From: Mitsuokella sp047974105
Lineage (GTDB): Bacteria > Bacillota > Negativicutes > Selenomonadales > Selenomonadaceae
Direction of reading: 5' to 3'
NCBI RefSeq assembly: GCF_047974105.1
Contig: NZ_JBHYRS010000011.1
Coordinates: 1-64,000, forward strand
Length of the DNA: 64,000 bases
A model generated the notes under the pieces. It saw nothing but the letters and a program-made list of their open reading frames with translations, was not told the origin of the DNA and did no database searches. A program made the position numbers and the translations under genes. Positions 40,440-48,920 of the stretch are shown piece after piece (within the stretch, counting starts at the first letter, position 1; every line of letters starts with the position of its first letter).

Positions 40440-41837
40440 CTATACAAGGCAGGAAACAATACGCGAAACGGCCTCCTGCAGAACGCTTTCCTCCATGCCC
40501 GAATAATTGAGCACAAAGATATGGGCAGCGTCAGGCGTTTCGCCGTCATAATAATCGCGCAGCGGCCGCATGCGGATGCCTTTGTCTGCAAGTTCCTTCT
40601 GCAGCCTGTCGTCCTCCTTCTCCGTATGGAAACGCAGCAGGAAATGAAGGCCGGAGCCGCGCTCGATGATATCTGCATGTGCAAAAAGACCTCCCTCTTT
40701 CATCGTCTGCAGCAGCGCCTCGCGGCGTTTGCGGTAGCAATTGCGCATGCGGTTGATGTGCTTCTCAAAATAACCGTCTTTGATGAAACGCGCCAGTGTA
40801 TACTGCTCAAAATTTGAGACCGTACAGTTGTAAAAGCCGAGTTCTTCTTGAAAGACCGGCACGAGTTTTTCCGGCAGAACCATGTAGCTGATGCGGATGG
40901 TCGGGGTCAAGGTCTTGGAGAACGTATTCATATAAATAACGCGGCCGCTGACATCAATGCCCATCATCGTCGGAATGGGCCGGCCCGTCAGGCGGAATTC
41001 GCTGTCATAGTCATCTTCGATAATATAGCGTCCTTCTGCCGCACTGGCCCAGCCCAAAAGTTCATAGCGCCGGCTGATGGGCGTGATGCAGCCCGTCGGA
41101 AAATGATGGGAAGGACTGATATGCAGGACATCGACCTGTTTTTCCAGCAGTTCAGATGGGCAGATGCCCTGCTCATCCATATTGACCGGCACACAGCGTA
41201 CGCCGTGTTTTTTATAGACCTTGCGGATTTTATCAAAACCGGGATTCTCAACGCCAAAACATTTTCCACGGCCCAAAAGCTGAACGAGCAGGCCGTAGAG
41301 ATATTCTGTGCCGGCACCGATGACAATCTGCCCCGGATTAACATCGAGCCCGCGAAAACTCCGCAAATGTCCGGCAATCGTCTCGCGCAGGGCCAAAATT
41401 CCCATGCCCGGTGAACGCTCCAGCAAGGCTTCGGCCTGACCGGACATAACCTGGCGCAAAAGGTGGGTCCATGTCTTAAAGGGAAAATCCGCAGGACGCA
41501 GGCTGTTCGCCGTAAAATCGGCCAAATACTGGCGCTTGGGCTTTTTTGATGCTGCAGGACGCTTTTCCGATACGGCCGGATGAACGGGCAGGCTCGTGAG
41601 CTTCGCGACAAAAAAACCCTTTTTCGGCACCGACTGACAATAGCCTTCTGCGACTAACTGACCATATGCCCCCTCGACCGTGATGACGCTGATGCCGAGC
41701 TGACGCGACAGGGCACGTTTGGACGGCAGTTTTTCACCGGCCTGCAGGCGGCCGGCGAGAATATCCGTGCGGATACAGCGGTAAAGATGTTCATATAGGG
41801 ATTCGTCCCCAAGATTTTCAAATGAATAGGTCAGCAT
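40440..41837 (-). CDS. MocR-family regulator (GntR HTH fused to aminotransferase domain)
   Basis: A 465-residue cytoplasmic regulator. Residues about 1-75 are a GntR-type winged helix (LYEHLYRCIRTDILAGRLQAGEKLPSKRALSRQLGISVITVEGAYGQL). The rest is a fold-type I aminotransferase-like effector domain with HISPSHHFPTGCITP, YIIEDDYDSEF and the PLP-lysine segment GRVIYMNTFSKTLTP. MocR proteins sense PLP or related ligands; PdxR is the best-known member. It is divergent, across 134 bases, from an ECF S-component, which supports a role in controlling vitamin uptake, probably B6. Confidence 0.93.
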   Translation of the reverse strand: MLTYSFENLGDESLYEHLYRCIRTDILAGRLQAGEKLPSKRALSRQLGISVITVEGAYGQLVAEGYCQSVPKKGFFVAKLTSLPVHPAVSEKRPAASKKPKRQYLADFTANSLRPADFPFKTWTHLLRQVMSGQAEALLERSPGMGILALRETIAGHLRSFRGLDVNPGQIVIGAGTEYLYGLLVQLLGRGKCFGVENPGFDKIRKVYKKHGVRCVPVNMDEQGICPSELLEKQVDVLHISPSHHFPTGCITPISRRYELLGWASAAEGRYIIEDDYDSEFRLTGRPIPTMMGIDVSGRVIYMNTFSKTLTPTIRISYMVLPEKLVPVFQEELGFYNCTVSNFEQYTLARFIKDGYFEKHINRMRNCYRKRREALLQTMKEGGLFAHADIIERGSGLHFLLRFHTEKEDDRLQKELADKGIRMRPLRDYYDGETPDAAHIFVLNYSGMEESVLQEAVSRIVSCLV

Positions 41838-41971
41838 AGCGTCTCCTGTCTGATCTTATTTCTTCGTCGTAATTTGAATATTTTTTTAAGGTCAAAAACA
41901 GTATATACTATCTAGCAAAAGGACACAAGTCCAAATTTTTAGGTCAGCCTGAAACAGAAAGAAGGATTCTT

Positions 41972-42499
41972 ATGACATCATCTGTAAATCATTCTACCTC
42001 TATGACAACGCGTGACCTCTGCCTCGCCGCTGTCATGACGGCCGTCGTCTTCCTTGCAACCTTCGTACCGCGCATCCCCATCCCGCTCGGCTATGCACAT
42101 TTAGGCGATGCAGCGATCTTTCTCATGGTTCTGTTCCTCGGACGCCGCGAAACACTGATCGCCGCCTGCTTCGGCTCGGCTCTTTCGGACCTGTTAGGCG
42201 GTTTCCCGCTCTGGATTGTGCCGACCATCATCATCAAATTCTTCATGGCCGACATCGCCTGGCGCGTCATCCGCCCGGATATGAAACAATCCGGCGCCGT
42301 GCGCCTGCTCGCAGGCTTCCTCATTGCTTCCGTCTGGATGGCCGCAGCTTATACGCTCTTTGGTGCCCTGCTCTATGACAGCCTCGCATCCGGCCTCGCC
42401 TCGGCCCCCGGCCTCATCGCCGAAGGTGTCTTAAACAGCATCATCGCCGTGGTCGCAGCCGGCATCCTCAAAAAAACACCGCTCGGACAAAAAAATTAA
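41972..42499 (+). CDS. ECF transporter S-component (possible vitamin B6 uptake)
   Basis: Membrane substrate-binding subunit of 175 residues with about six helices (LCLAAVMTAVVFLATFVPRIPIP, HLGDAAIFLMVLFLGRRETLIAACFGSALSDLLGG). The DAAIFLMVLFLG...GSALSDLLGG stretch resembles the ECF-type S-component fold, which works with a shared energising module not found here. The divergent MocR gene suggests a pyridoxine-type substrate, like the predicted PdxU proteins. Queuosine-precursor or other vitamin transport is possible. ATG 41972 has AGAAGG upstream. Confidence 0.82.
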   Translation: MTSSVNHSTSMTTRDLCLAAVMTAVVFLATFVPRIPIPLGYAHLGDAAIFLMVLFLGRRETLIAACFGSALSDLLGGFPLWIVPTIIIKFFMADIAWRVIRPDMKQSGAVRLLAGFLIASVWMAAAYTLFGALLYDSLASGLASAPGLIAEGVLNSIIAVVAAGILKKTPLGQKN

Positions 42500-42516
42500 T
42501 CCCTCAAATGTCACGA

Positions 42517-42543
42517 AAAAAGCTCCTCAAATGAGGAGCTTTT
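42517..42543. terminator. Convergent terminator after the ECF gene
   Basis: Stem aaaagctcctca/tgaggagctttt with a 2-base loop between two converging genes; T/A runs on both sides. Confidence 0.9.
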
Positions 42544-42546
42544 GTT

Positions 42547-43218
42547 TTACTGCCATCCCTGCAGAGTCCAGTAATCTTCAATTCCCTTGACGACAGGAGG
42601 GAACATTTCTTCAATATTGGAGATGCGCATGACCTGGAAATGGCCGTCTTCGTGCTGCATGAGCTCAGCCTTGACTGTCATCTCCGGAACGAGCCGGCCG
42701 TAATCGGAATCATCCCCCTTGATTGTGAACGTCGCTTCCGCCCAGTCACCCTTCCGTTCCACATTATCGAGCTTGGCCGTATAGTGCTGCGTGAATTTAT
42801 CGGCTTCTCCGGCCAGCCACTGCGCCTTCTGGTCATTCTCCCCAATCGGGGTCAGTGACGGGTTCAGGAAGAATTCAAGGCTGCGATTGATGAAAACGAT
42901 ATCATCATTGCGCCTTTCAGCAATATACTTCTTCATGAAAGCTGTATCATGGCGGAAGAACCAGTCCTCCGGATATTCCTTCTGCAGTACGCCAATATCG
43001 CGTGCCAATATCTCAGTGCTCATATCATAACTCGTCGTCACGATAGAAGAAAGGTCGGCATAGCGCTGCACCTTACTTTCATCATGTTCTTTTACGCCCT
43101 CCATCAGCTGGTCGAGAGCATATTCCGGCGTGCGTGCCGACTGGTAGCAGTAACCGCTGACACCAATCGCCACGAGTACAAGTATCAGGATGGCAATAAA
43201 TCCCTTCCTGCGTTTCAT
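42547..43218 (-). CDS. Membrane-anchored or secreted protein, DUF2939-like
   Basis: A 223-residue protein with a basic start and one N-terminal hydrophobic segment (GFIAILILVLVAIGVSGYCY) leading to an extracytoplasmic domain that starts with PEYALDQLMEGVKEHDESKVQRYADLSSIV. That pattern resembles DUF2939, whose function is unknown; the assignment is by eye. No catalytic motif is visible. ATG 43218 follows AGGGAGG. Single gene between converging and diverging neighbours. Confidence 0.7.
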   Translation of the reverse strand: MKRRKGFIAILILVLVAIGVSGYCYQSARTPEYALDQLMEGVKEHDESKVQRYADLSSIVTTSYDMSTEILARDIGVLQKEYPEDWFFRHDTAFMKKYIAERRNDDIVFINRSLEFFLNPSLTPIGENDQKAQWLAGEADKFTQHYTAKLDNVERKGDWAEATFTIKGDDSDYGRLVPEMTVKAELMQHEDGHFQVMRISNIEEMFPPVVKGIEDYWTLQGWQ

Positions 43219-43379
43219 AGAAAAACCTCCCTATAATAAAAAAGGGCACAAATCTCCCACTTTATAAGGGTATTTTAACAGGCTTTTCTGAGGATTGTCT
43301 GGATAAGTACAAAAGTCAGCTCACAAAAATCACCATTTTTGCATTCCGTCCTAATTGAATGTGAAAGTGATTCCCGCTA

Positions 43380-43408
43380 TTGACTTATACCCCTAACTGG
43401 TATATGAA
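43380..43408 (+). promoter_or_regulatory. Promoter of the heavy-metal-domain gene with spacer palindrome
   Basis: TTGACT (43380-43385), 17 bases, TATGAA (43403-43408). Inside, TATACC (43386-43391) and GGTATA (43399-43404) form an inverted repeat across the spacer. The TACCCC...GGTA pattern is like operators of CsoR-type copper repressors, and the location inside the spacer also resembles MerR-type sites. Confidence 0.6.
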
Positions 43409-43459
43409 TAAAGATGAAGTTGATTTTCATTGACATTATATAGCGTAGGGGGAATTCTT

Positions 43460-43822
43460 ATGGCAACAGCAATTGTCGGTGTCATCGTTCTGGTCGCTCT
43501 TTATTTCGCTTTCAAAGGCGTCATCAAGCATTGGCGAGGAGAAAGCAGCTGCTGCGGCGGCGGTGCTATCACGCCTCCACCAAAAAAGGAACTCAAAGGC
43601 ACAATTGTTGATACGAAAATCGTCGATATCGAGGACATGACCTGCGGCAACTGCAAAATCCGCGTAGAACAGGCCCTTGACAGCATCGACGGGGCAGCGG
43701 CCGAAGTCAATCTGCACCGCAATCACGCCGTCGTCAAGATGACACGAGAAGTCAGCGATGACGAAATCCGTCAGGCTCTCGCCGGCAGCGGTTATACGAT
43801 TACGGGTATCCATACAAAATAA
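43460..43822 (+). CDS. Membrane-anchored heavy-metal-associated (HMA) domain protein
   Basis: A 120-residue protein with an N-terminal membrane helix (AIVGVIVLVALYFAFKGVI) followed by a short Cys/Gly-rich segment ESSCCGGG. This part resembles small FeoB-associated Cys-rich membrane proteins. Residues about 52-118 are an HMA domain with the metal motif MTCGNC (C62 and C65) and the usual ending. Likely binds Cu(I) or another soft metal at the membrane. Start ATG 43460 follows AGGGGG. Its promoter carries a palindrome in the spacer, suggesting metal-responsive control. Single gene with terminator. Confidence 0.87.
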   Translation: MATAIVGVIVLVALYFAFKGVIKHWRGESSCCGGGAITPPPKKELKGTIVDTKIVDIEDMTCGNCKIRVEQALDSIDGAAAEVNLHRNHAVVKMTREVSDDEIRQALAGSGYTITGIHTK

Positions 43823-43830
43823 ACACTGTA

Positions 43831-43867
43831 CGAAAAATCCGCATCCAAAATGGACGCGGATTTTTCG
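43831..43867. terminator. Convergent terminator after the HMA gene
   Basis: 12-bp perfect stem (cgaaaaatccgc 43831-43842 with gcggatttttcg 43856-43867) with an inner ATCC/GGA pairing, between converging genes. Confidence 0.9.
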
Positions 43868-43922
43868 TTTATTTCGTTTATAACCTTGTGGAAATCGTCA
43901 AATCAATTGCACTGGCATTCAT

Positions 43923-45314
43923 TTAGGAACGCACGGGCTTTTTCATCAGACTCTGCGTTACCCAGGGAAAAGTCGCCTCAAGGTAAGCGCCGATCTTCTC
44001 GCCCATGGATTTCTTAGCTAAATAGTCCGGATGCAGACCATCTGTCGTATAGTCCGAACGCAGCCAGCCGCGCTCGTCGGCAAGGGCACTCGCGACATCG
44101 ACAGAATACGGCTGTTTCTTGACCCAGTCGCAGACATACTGCTGATGTACGAGCCAATCCGGTGTCGGATGTTCAATGCCGGCCCGATGAATCATCAGGC
44201 TCGGATTGATGGGCGTCGGCGTCACAAATACGGGGATGATGCCGTAGGCCGCGCACTTCTCCTTGAGGGCCTTGAGATGCTGCACGACCGTCCAGCCGTA
44301 TGTGCCGGCGCGGTAGTCGTTGACGCCGCCCATGATGACGAGGATGCGCGGCGAGAACGGCAGGACATCGTGCTCGAAGCGGTCGATCATGTCCTGCGTC
44401 GTATTGCCGCTGACGCCGAGGTTCTTGATGGGCACAGGGGAATACGTCTCCCAGTTGTAGAGCGGGTCCGAGGGCGGCACGCTCATGACGCCGCCGCCGT
44501 GCGTGATGCTGTCGCCGAGCGCGGCGATCGGCGTCGGCGTAGTCACCGTAAAGCCATTCTTCGCCGACCAGTCGCTCAGCGGTGCACCGTCCGCATCCAC
44601 GGAGCGCACGCGCCAGTAGTAGCGGCCCGGCGTCGTGTAGGCATCCCAGTCGTAGACGTCGTACTCACCGGCCTGCAGCGTCTTGAGGTACATGTCCTGC
44701 GAGCCCTCCTCGCGGTAGACCTGCACTTCGTGGTGCTTGGCACCCGGCATCGGGATCCATGCGTAGACGGGGTACTCGGCCGCATAGTCCATCTTGTCGT
44801 ACGCTGACGTCGCGAGCGGTGCCGTCGGGTTCAGCGTGCCAGAGGCAATCGGCTGCGGCGTGGAGTACGAGTTGACGGGATTGCCGTTGTAGTCAAGTCC
44901 GCGTACCTTCCAGTAGAAATTCGCCGCGGCCTTGCCGTAGCGGCTCACATCGATGTCGACGCCGTTGGCGAAGATCTGGTTCTGCGTCATGATGACATTC
45001 GTCAGCGTGTCATCGGCCGAGCCGAGCAGCTCGACCTTGTACTTGACGGCTCCCGGCACGTGGTCCCAGACGAGCCGGACACTGCGGATATCGACCGACG
45101 GCCCCTTGGCGGCCTCGGCTTTGGCCGCTGCCTCAAGCTGCTGCGCCGCCTGCGTCTCCGTGACGGCCGGCTGCTGTCCTGCCTTCTCCGCGAGCACCGA
45201 CGTCGCCGTGACATGGCCGTTGTCGCCCGTAGCTGCCTGCGTGGCCGTCGGCAGCGCCAGTCCCGCCGTCAGGCAGCAGAAGCCCAGCAGCTTCGCGATT
45301 CTCTTTATCTTCAT
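43923..45314 (-). CDS. Secreted SGNH/GDSL-type hydrolase with N-terminal FN3-like modules
   Basis: A 463-residue exported protein: signal peptide with cleavage near TQAATG (residue 28), then two beta-rich modules of about 90 residues each, FN3-like in pattern (VRLVWDHVPGAVKYKVELLG, YPVYAWIPMPGAKHHEVQVYREE). The C-terminal SGNH esterase domain has block I ALGDSITHGG near 265-274, block II NLGVSGNTTQDM, block III GGVNDYRAG, and block V TDGLHPDYLAKK with catalytic Asp/His. Such enzymes deacylate carbohydrates or lipids outside the cell. ATG 45314 follows AAAGGAAG. Its promoter has a palindrome over the -35/spacer. Confidence 0.88.
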   Translation of the reverse strand: MKIKRIAKLLGFCCLTAGLALPTATQAATGDNGHVTATSVLAEKAGQQPAVTETQAAQQLEAAAKAEAAKGPSVDIRSVRLVWDHVPGAVKYKVELLGSADDTLTNVIMTQNQIFANGVDIDVSRYGKAAANFYWKVRGLDYNGNPVNSYSTPQPIASGTLNPTAPLATSAYDKMDYAAEYPVYAWIPMPGAKHHEVQVYREEGSQDMYLKTLQAGEYDVYDWDAYTTPGRYYWRVRSVDADGAPLSDWSAKNGFTVTTPTPIAALGDSITHGGGVMSVPPSDPLYNWETYSPVPIKNLGVSGNTTQDMIDRFEHDVLPFSPRILVIMGGVNDYRAGTYGWTVVQHLKALKEKCAAYGIIPVFVTPTPINPSLMIHRAGIEHPTPDWLVHQQYVCDWVKKQPYSVDVASALADERGWLRSDYTTDGLHPDYLAKKSMGEKIGAYLEATFPWVTQSLMKKPVRS

Positions 45315-45345
45315 CGTATCTCTTCCTTTCTGACATTGCCTTTTC

Positions 45346-45374
45346 ATCTTATCACGCCTGACACCGTCAGGCAA
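45346..45374 (-). promoter_or_regulatory. Promoter of the SGNH hydrolase with 7+3+7 palindrome
   Basis: On the minus strand TTGCCT (45374-45369), 17 bases, TAAGAT (45351-45346). GCCTGAC, three bases, GTCAGGC (45356-45372) overlaps the -35 and spacer, a typical repressor position. Confidence 0.6.
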
Positions 45375-45393
45375 ATTTTTCGACGTGCCCATG

Positions 45394-45426
45394 AAAAAAG
45401 GATGCACTCAGCCACAGAGTGCATCC
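45394..45426 (-). terminator. Terminator of the sorbitol operon
   Basis: 10-bp perfect stem ggatgcactc/gagtgcatcc with a 7-base loop and a T6 run on the minus strand, after srlD. Confidence 0.92.
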
Positions 45427-45485
45427 CAAGACCAAAAGGATATCAAAGGATATAAGGATTGTATGGGGATAGATGTGAACGGGTA

Positions 45486-46304
45486 TCATCCTCTCGTCTT
45501 GCCGCCCGCGACGTTGTAGGTGACACCGTGGATGTAGGAAGCGCGGTCGCTCGCTAGGAAGAGCACGAGGTTGGCGACTTCGGTGAGCTTGCCGCTGCGG
45601 CCGAGCGGCGTCGTCTTCGTGTTCTTGTAGCCCTTACGCAGGTCCTCGACGGTGATGCCGCGCGTGTAGGAGAGTGCCTCTTCGTAGGCCAGCGTACGCA
45701 AGCCCGTGGCCTCGAGGATACCCGGCGCCACGCCGACGACGCGGACGTTGTAGCGGCCGAGTTCCTTCGACCAGGAGCGCGTGAAGGAGTTGACGGCGTT
45801 CTTCGTCGCCGCGTAGATGCTCTGGCCCTCCGAGCCCTCGAGGCCGCTCTCGGAGCTCATGTTGATGATGACGCCCTTGCCGTTCTTGACGAATTCATGG
45901 CCGAGGGCCTGCGCCATGAGGTAGACGCCGCGGATGTTGACATTCGTGACCTTGTCGTAGACACGCTCATTGAGCTCATACTTGCCGTACGGGTCCTTGG
46001 GGTCGACGAGCAGGCACGGGATGTTGATGCCGGCGTTGTTGACGAGGATGTCGAGCTTGCCGAACTTCGCCTTGGCCTTCTCGACCATCGCGCGGACGCT
46101 CGCGGCCTTCGTCACATCCGTTACGACGTAGAGCACGTCGCCGCTGCCCTCGCCGCGCTCGAATTCCGGCTCTTTGGGGTTCATATCGCAGACGACGACA
46201 TTCGCGCCGTTGTCGAGGAACGACTGGACCACCGTCTTGCCGATGCCCGAAGCACCGCCCGTAACCACTGCTGTTTTACCTTCCAGATTCAACCATGAAG
46301 CCAT
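45486..46304 (-). CDS. srlD: Sorbitol-6-phosphate 2-dehydrogenase
   Basis: Short-chain dehydrogenase of 272 residues oxidising sorbitol 6-phosphate to fructose 6-phosphate with NAD+. It shows the nucleotide motif TGGASGIGKTV, LVNNAGIN, a catalytic Ser in INMSSESG and the catalytic YAATKNAV. Its place as the last gene of an operon with all glucitol PTS components supports the specific call. ATG 46304 has GGAGAG upstream. It enters glycolysis directly downstream of PTS uptake. Confidence 0.93.
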   Translation of the reverse strand: MASWLNLEGKTAVVTGGASGIGKTVVQSFLDNGANVVVCDMNPKEPEFERGEGSGDVLYVVTDVTKAASVRAMVEKAKAKFGKLDILVNNAGINIPCLLVDPKDPYGKYELNERVYDKVTNVNIRGVYLMAQALGHEFVKNGKGVIINMSSESGLEGSEGQSIYAATKNAVNSFTRSWSKELGRYNVRVVGVAPGILEATGLRTLAYEEALSYTRGITVEDLRKGYKNTKTTPLGRSGKLTEVANLVLFLASDRASYIHGVTYNVAGGKTRG

Positions 46305-46373
46305 GACTATCTCTCCTATCTTGCTTGTCTTTTGTCTTGCTTTACTTGTTCTAGCCGGACTTTCCCCGGGCAC

Positions 46374-46742
46374 TCAGGGCTTATAGATGGCGATCTCCTC
46401 GCCCGGCTCGATGTCGCCGACCTCTTTGTTCTCGAGGTAGAGGCTGCCCTCCAGATTCTCGCCTTCCTCATTGGCATTGAAGCGCAACGTGATGTGGCCG
46501 AGGTCGCGCAGGTTCTTCTGGACCTGGCTGCCAACGTAGACGATCTTGTAGTCCGTCTTGCCGAGCCGGAAGATGTCGCCGGGCTCTACCGTGTCCTCGA
46601 GCTTGTTGCCGCGATGCAGGACGCAGTACTCGCGGAGTTCCTGCGGCGCGTTCTCATTGAACAGGATGAGCATGCGCGCGCCTTTAAACGCGTGGACCTG
46701 TGTGCCGAGTTCCTGCACGATGGTGCTGTAATACTTTTTCAT
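46374..46742 (-). CDS. srlB: Glucitol/sorbitol PTS component IIA
   Basis: Cytoplasmic IIA subunit of 122 residues, accepting phosphate from HPr. The active-site histidine is H43 in ELREYCVLHRGNK, matching the family, and the C-terminal beta domain reads GDIEPGEEIAIYKP. ATG 46742 has CAGGAGG upstream. It lies between srlE and srlD on the same strand. The next component in the phosphate chain is the IIB domain of SrlE. Confidence 0.95.
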   Translation of the reverse strand: MKKYYSTIVQELGTQVHAFKGARMLILFNENAPQELREYCVLHRGNKLEDTVEPGDIFRLGKTDYKIVYVGSQVQKNLRDLGHITLRFNANEEGENLEGSLYLENKEVGDIEPGEEIAIYKP

Positions 46743-46804
46743 GAGATTACCTCCTGTTTATATGCAATCAAATGGTGTAAGAGTTCGTATATTCGCTCGC
46801 GCTC

Positions 46805-47824
46805 TCAGCCCTCATAGAGTCCAAAACTGGCCAGCCAGGCGAGGATGACGGAAAGCGGGCCCGTGATGAAGCGGGAATAGAGCACGGACGGCACGCCGAC
46901 TTCGACGGTCTTGGCGTCGGCTTCTGCGAGGCCGAGGCCGACCGGGATGAAGTCGCAGGCGCACTGTGCGTTGATGGCGAAGAGTGCCGGCAGCGCGAGG
47001 TGCGGCGGGATGGCCCCCTTGCCGATCTCAACACCGATGAGCACGCCGATGACCTGTGCAATGACAGCGCCCGGTCCGAGAAACGGAGAAAGGAACGGGA
47101 AGGAGCAGATCAGAGACAGGATGATGAGGCCGCCGACGTTGCCGGCCAGTGGCACGAGCAGATGCGCGATGATGTCGCCGATACCGGTCGAGAGGATGAT
47201 GCCGATGAGCATGGAGACAAAGGCCATGAACGGCAGGATCGTCTTGATCATCGTGTCGATGGTCTCGCGGCCGGCCTGATAGAAGACGGCGACGATGCCG
47301 CCCATGAACTGCCCGACCTTCGCCATGAAGCCGGCCTGCTGCTCCGAGATCTTCTTCGACGTGTCGTAGTGGCGGCCGCTGACGCCGCCCGGTGCCGCTG
47401 TATCTGCTGCCTGCTCTTCTGCCGGTGCATGGTCAATCGGGACTTCCTGCCCCTCGGCAAAAGCCAGGTCCTTCTCGCGCACCGCCGAGACGTAGATGTC
47501 CGGCTTGATGTACTGCGCGAGCGGACCGCTCGGGCCAGTCGGGTTGAGGTTGATGGTCTGGATACGCTTCTGCGGGTAGATGCCGCAGCGCAGCGTGCCG
47601 CCGCAGTCGATGACGACAGCGAGGATCTCGTCGTCGGGGACGCTCGTCTTGAAACCGTCGACGAGCTCGCAGCCCGTCATCTCGGCCAGCCGTTTGGCGA
47701 CAGGCGAGATGACGCCGCCCGTGATGTTGACGATCTTGTTCTGCTTTGCGTCAGGGTGCAACTTGAGCGGGCCGCCGAAGCCGCCGGAACCAGCCGTAAC
47801 GATGACGTCTTTATACTCTGCCAT
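46805..47824 (-). CDS. srlE: Glucitol/sorbitol PTS component IIBC (IIB plus membrane domain)
   Basis: A 339-residue protein joining the cytoplasmic IIB domain (residues about 1-170) to a membrane domain. The phosphorylated cysteine is C80 in DCGGTLRCGIYPQKR, followed by LNPTGPSGPLAQYIKPDIYVSAV, characteristic of the Gut family. After an Ala/Pro linker come four to five helices (TMIKTILPFMAFVSMLIGIILS...FIPVGLGLAEADAKTVEVGVP). Together with SrlA it forms the sorbitol channel. ATG 47824 follows AAAAGGGAG. Confidence 0.95.
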   Translation of the reverse strand: MAEYKDVIVTAGSGGFGGPLKLHPDAKQNKIVNITGGVISPVAKRLAEMTGCELVDGFKTSVPDDEILAVVIDCGGTLRCGIYPQKRIQTINLNPTGPSGPLAQYIKPDIYVSAVREKDLAFAEGQEVPIDHAPAEEQAADTAAPGGVSGRHYDTSKKISEQQAGFMAKVGQFMGGIVAVFYQAGRETIDTMIKTILPFMAFVSMLIGIILSTGIGDIIAHLLVPLAGNVGGLIILSLICSFPFLSPFLGPGAVIAQVIGVLIGVEIGKGAIPPHLALPALFAINAQCACDFIPVGLGLAEADAKTVEVGVPSVLYSRFITGPLSVILAWLASFGLYEG

Positions 47825-47902
47825 GATGCTCTTCTCCCTTTTCATATGTCACATATGTTCATATAATGTACTATCATTGAAAATTTTTTACGCAGCCGCG
47901 CT

Positions 47903-48457
47903 TCAGTCCTTCGTCGCGACGAGCTCCTTGCTGAGCTTCACGCCCTGCTGCTTCTGCACGTAGGCCGTCATGAAGTCGGTGATCCAGCCGCGCAGGAAGT
48001 TGATGACGATGCCGATGAGGAAGTAGCGCAGCGCGAGGTCGACGGTCGGCAGTCCGAGCGCCGAGATGCCGTTGGCAATGCCGAGGAAGACGAAGAGCTC
48101 CGCTGGGTCGACGTGCGGGAACAGGCCGTTGAGCGTGTGGCAGGAGGCCGAGGCCGCTGCGTAATACGATGGCTTGTAGTACTCCGGCAGGAATTTGCCG
48201 AGCGACAGGGTCATCGGATTGCAGAAGAAGAACGTGCCGACGACCGGCAAGAGGATGTAGCGCGTAACGACGTTGCCACCGCAGATGCGCGCGAATTTCT
48301 CGATCTTCTCGTGGCCGACGAAGGCGATGATCGAGTTCATCGCGACGAGCAGGCATACGAGCGTCGGGATGATGCCGCTGACCCAGCCGACGAAGGTCTC
48401 ACCGCCCTTGTTGAACATGCCGATGAAGCCCTGTGCCAAGAAAACCATTGTGTCCAT
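47903..48457 (-). CDS. srlA: Glucitol/sorbitol PTS component IIC
   Basis: Membrane subunit of 184 residues with about four helices. The first part MDTMVFLAQGFIGMFNKGGETFVGWVSGIIP and the CHTLNGLFPHVDPAELFVFLGIANGI segment are characteristic of the EIIC-Gut family. It is made as a separate chain and combines with the membrane part of SrlE. ATG 48457 has GGAGAG upstream. It precedes srlE by 78 bases. Confidence 0.94.
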   Translation of the reverse strand: MDTMVFLAQGFIGMFNKGGETFVGWVSGIIPTLVCLLVAMNSIIAFVGHEKIEKFARICGGNVVTRYILLPVVGTFFFCNPMTLSLGKFLPEYYKPSYYAAASASCHTLNGLFPHVDPAELFVFLGIANGISALGLPTVDLALRYFLIGIVINFLRGWITDFMTAYVQKQQGVKLSKELVATKD

Positions 48458-48490
48458 CAAAATCTCTCCTTTTTCTTTTTCCCTTATTTT

Positions 48491-48901
48491 TTATCTTCTA
48501 GCGGGAGTAAGTTGTTGCTCCCGCTGGAGTTTCTGGTACGAAAGATAATCCTGACGCGCACTCAGGGCCGCCTTGATCTGCTGGCGCGTGAGCCCCTGCT
48601 CCTCGCAGAGCGCTTCGCTGAGGTCGAGCAGATTCAGCCCGTTCAATGCGGAGAAGGGGCGGCATTTGGCAAAGACGGTGACGCCCTCCATGATCTCCCC
48701 TTTGACGATGCGGCAGTCCGCATCGATGCAGAGCAGCACGATAGCACCTGCAAGGAAGCGGCCCTTCGCCTTGCCGATGGCCACGGGTCCGGATTGACGG
48801 AGCTCCTTGAGCCGACGGTTGAAGCGGCGGAACTGCCAGAGCGTCAGTGCCGTCTGCAGCACCCAGATTGCGATGGCCGCGATGAATAAGGTCCACATCA
48901 T
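48491..48901 (-). CDS. gutM: Glucitol operon activator GutM/SrlM family
   Basis: A 136-residue protein with an N-terminal hydrophobic segment (MMWTLFIAAIAIWVLQTALTLWQF) and a short cytoplasmic domain (RLKELRQSGPVAIGKAKGRFLAGAIVLLCIDADCRIVKGEIMEG). It matches the GutM family, known from enterobacteria as an auxiliary activator of the sorbitol operon. Position between the regulator and srlA agrees. ATG 48901 and 48898 are adjacent; both follow GAGGAGAG. Confidence 0.88.
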   Translation of the reverse strand: MMWTLFIAAIAIWVLQTALTLWQFRRFNRRLKELRQSGPVAIGKAKGRFLAGAIVLLCIDADCRIVKGEIMEGVTVFAKCRPFSALNGLNLLDLSEALCEEQGLTRQQIKAALSARQDYLSYQKLQREQQLTPARR

Positions 48902-48920
48902 GAATCTCTCTCCTCTCTCG

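Noticed and set aside
40426..40446. TGTATAG/CTATACA repeat over the MocR stop codon as a terminator
   Set aside because: Seven-base AT-rich arms with no T-run; more likely chance, although a protein site cannot be excluded.
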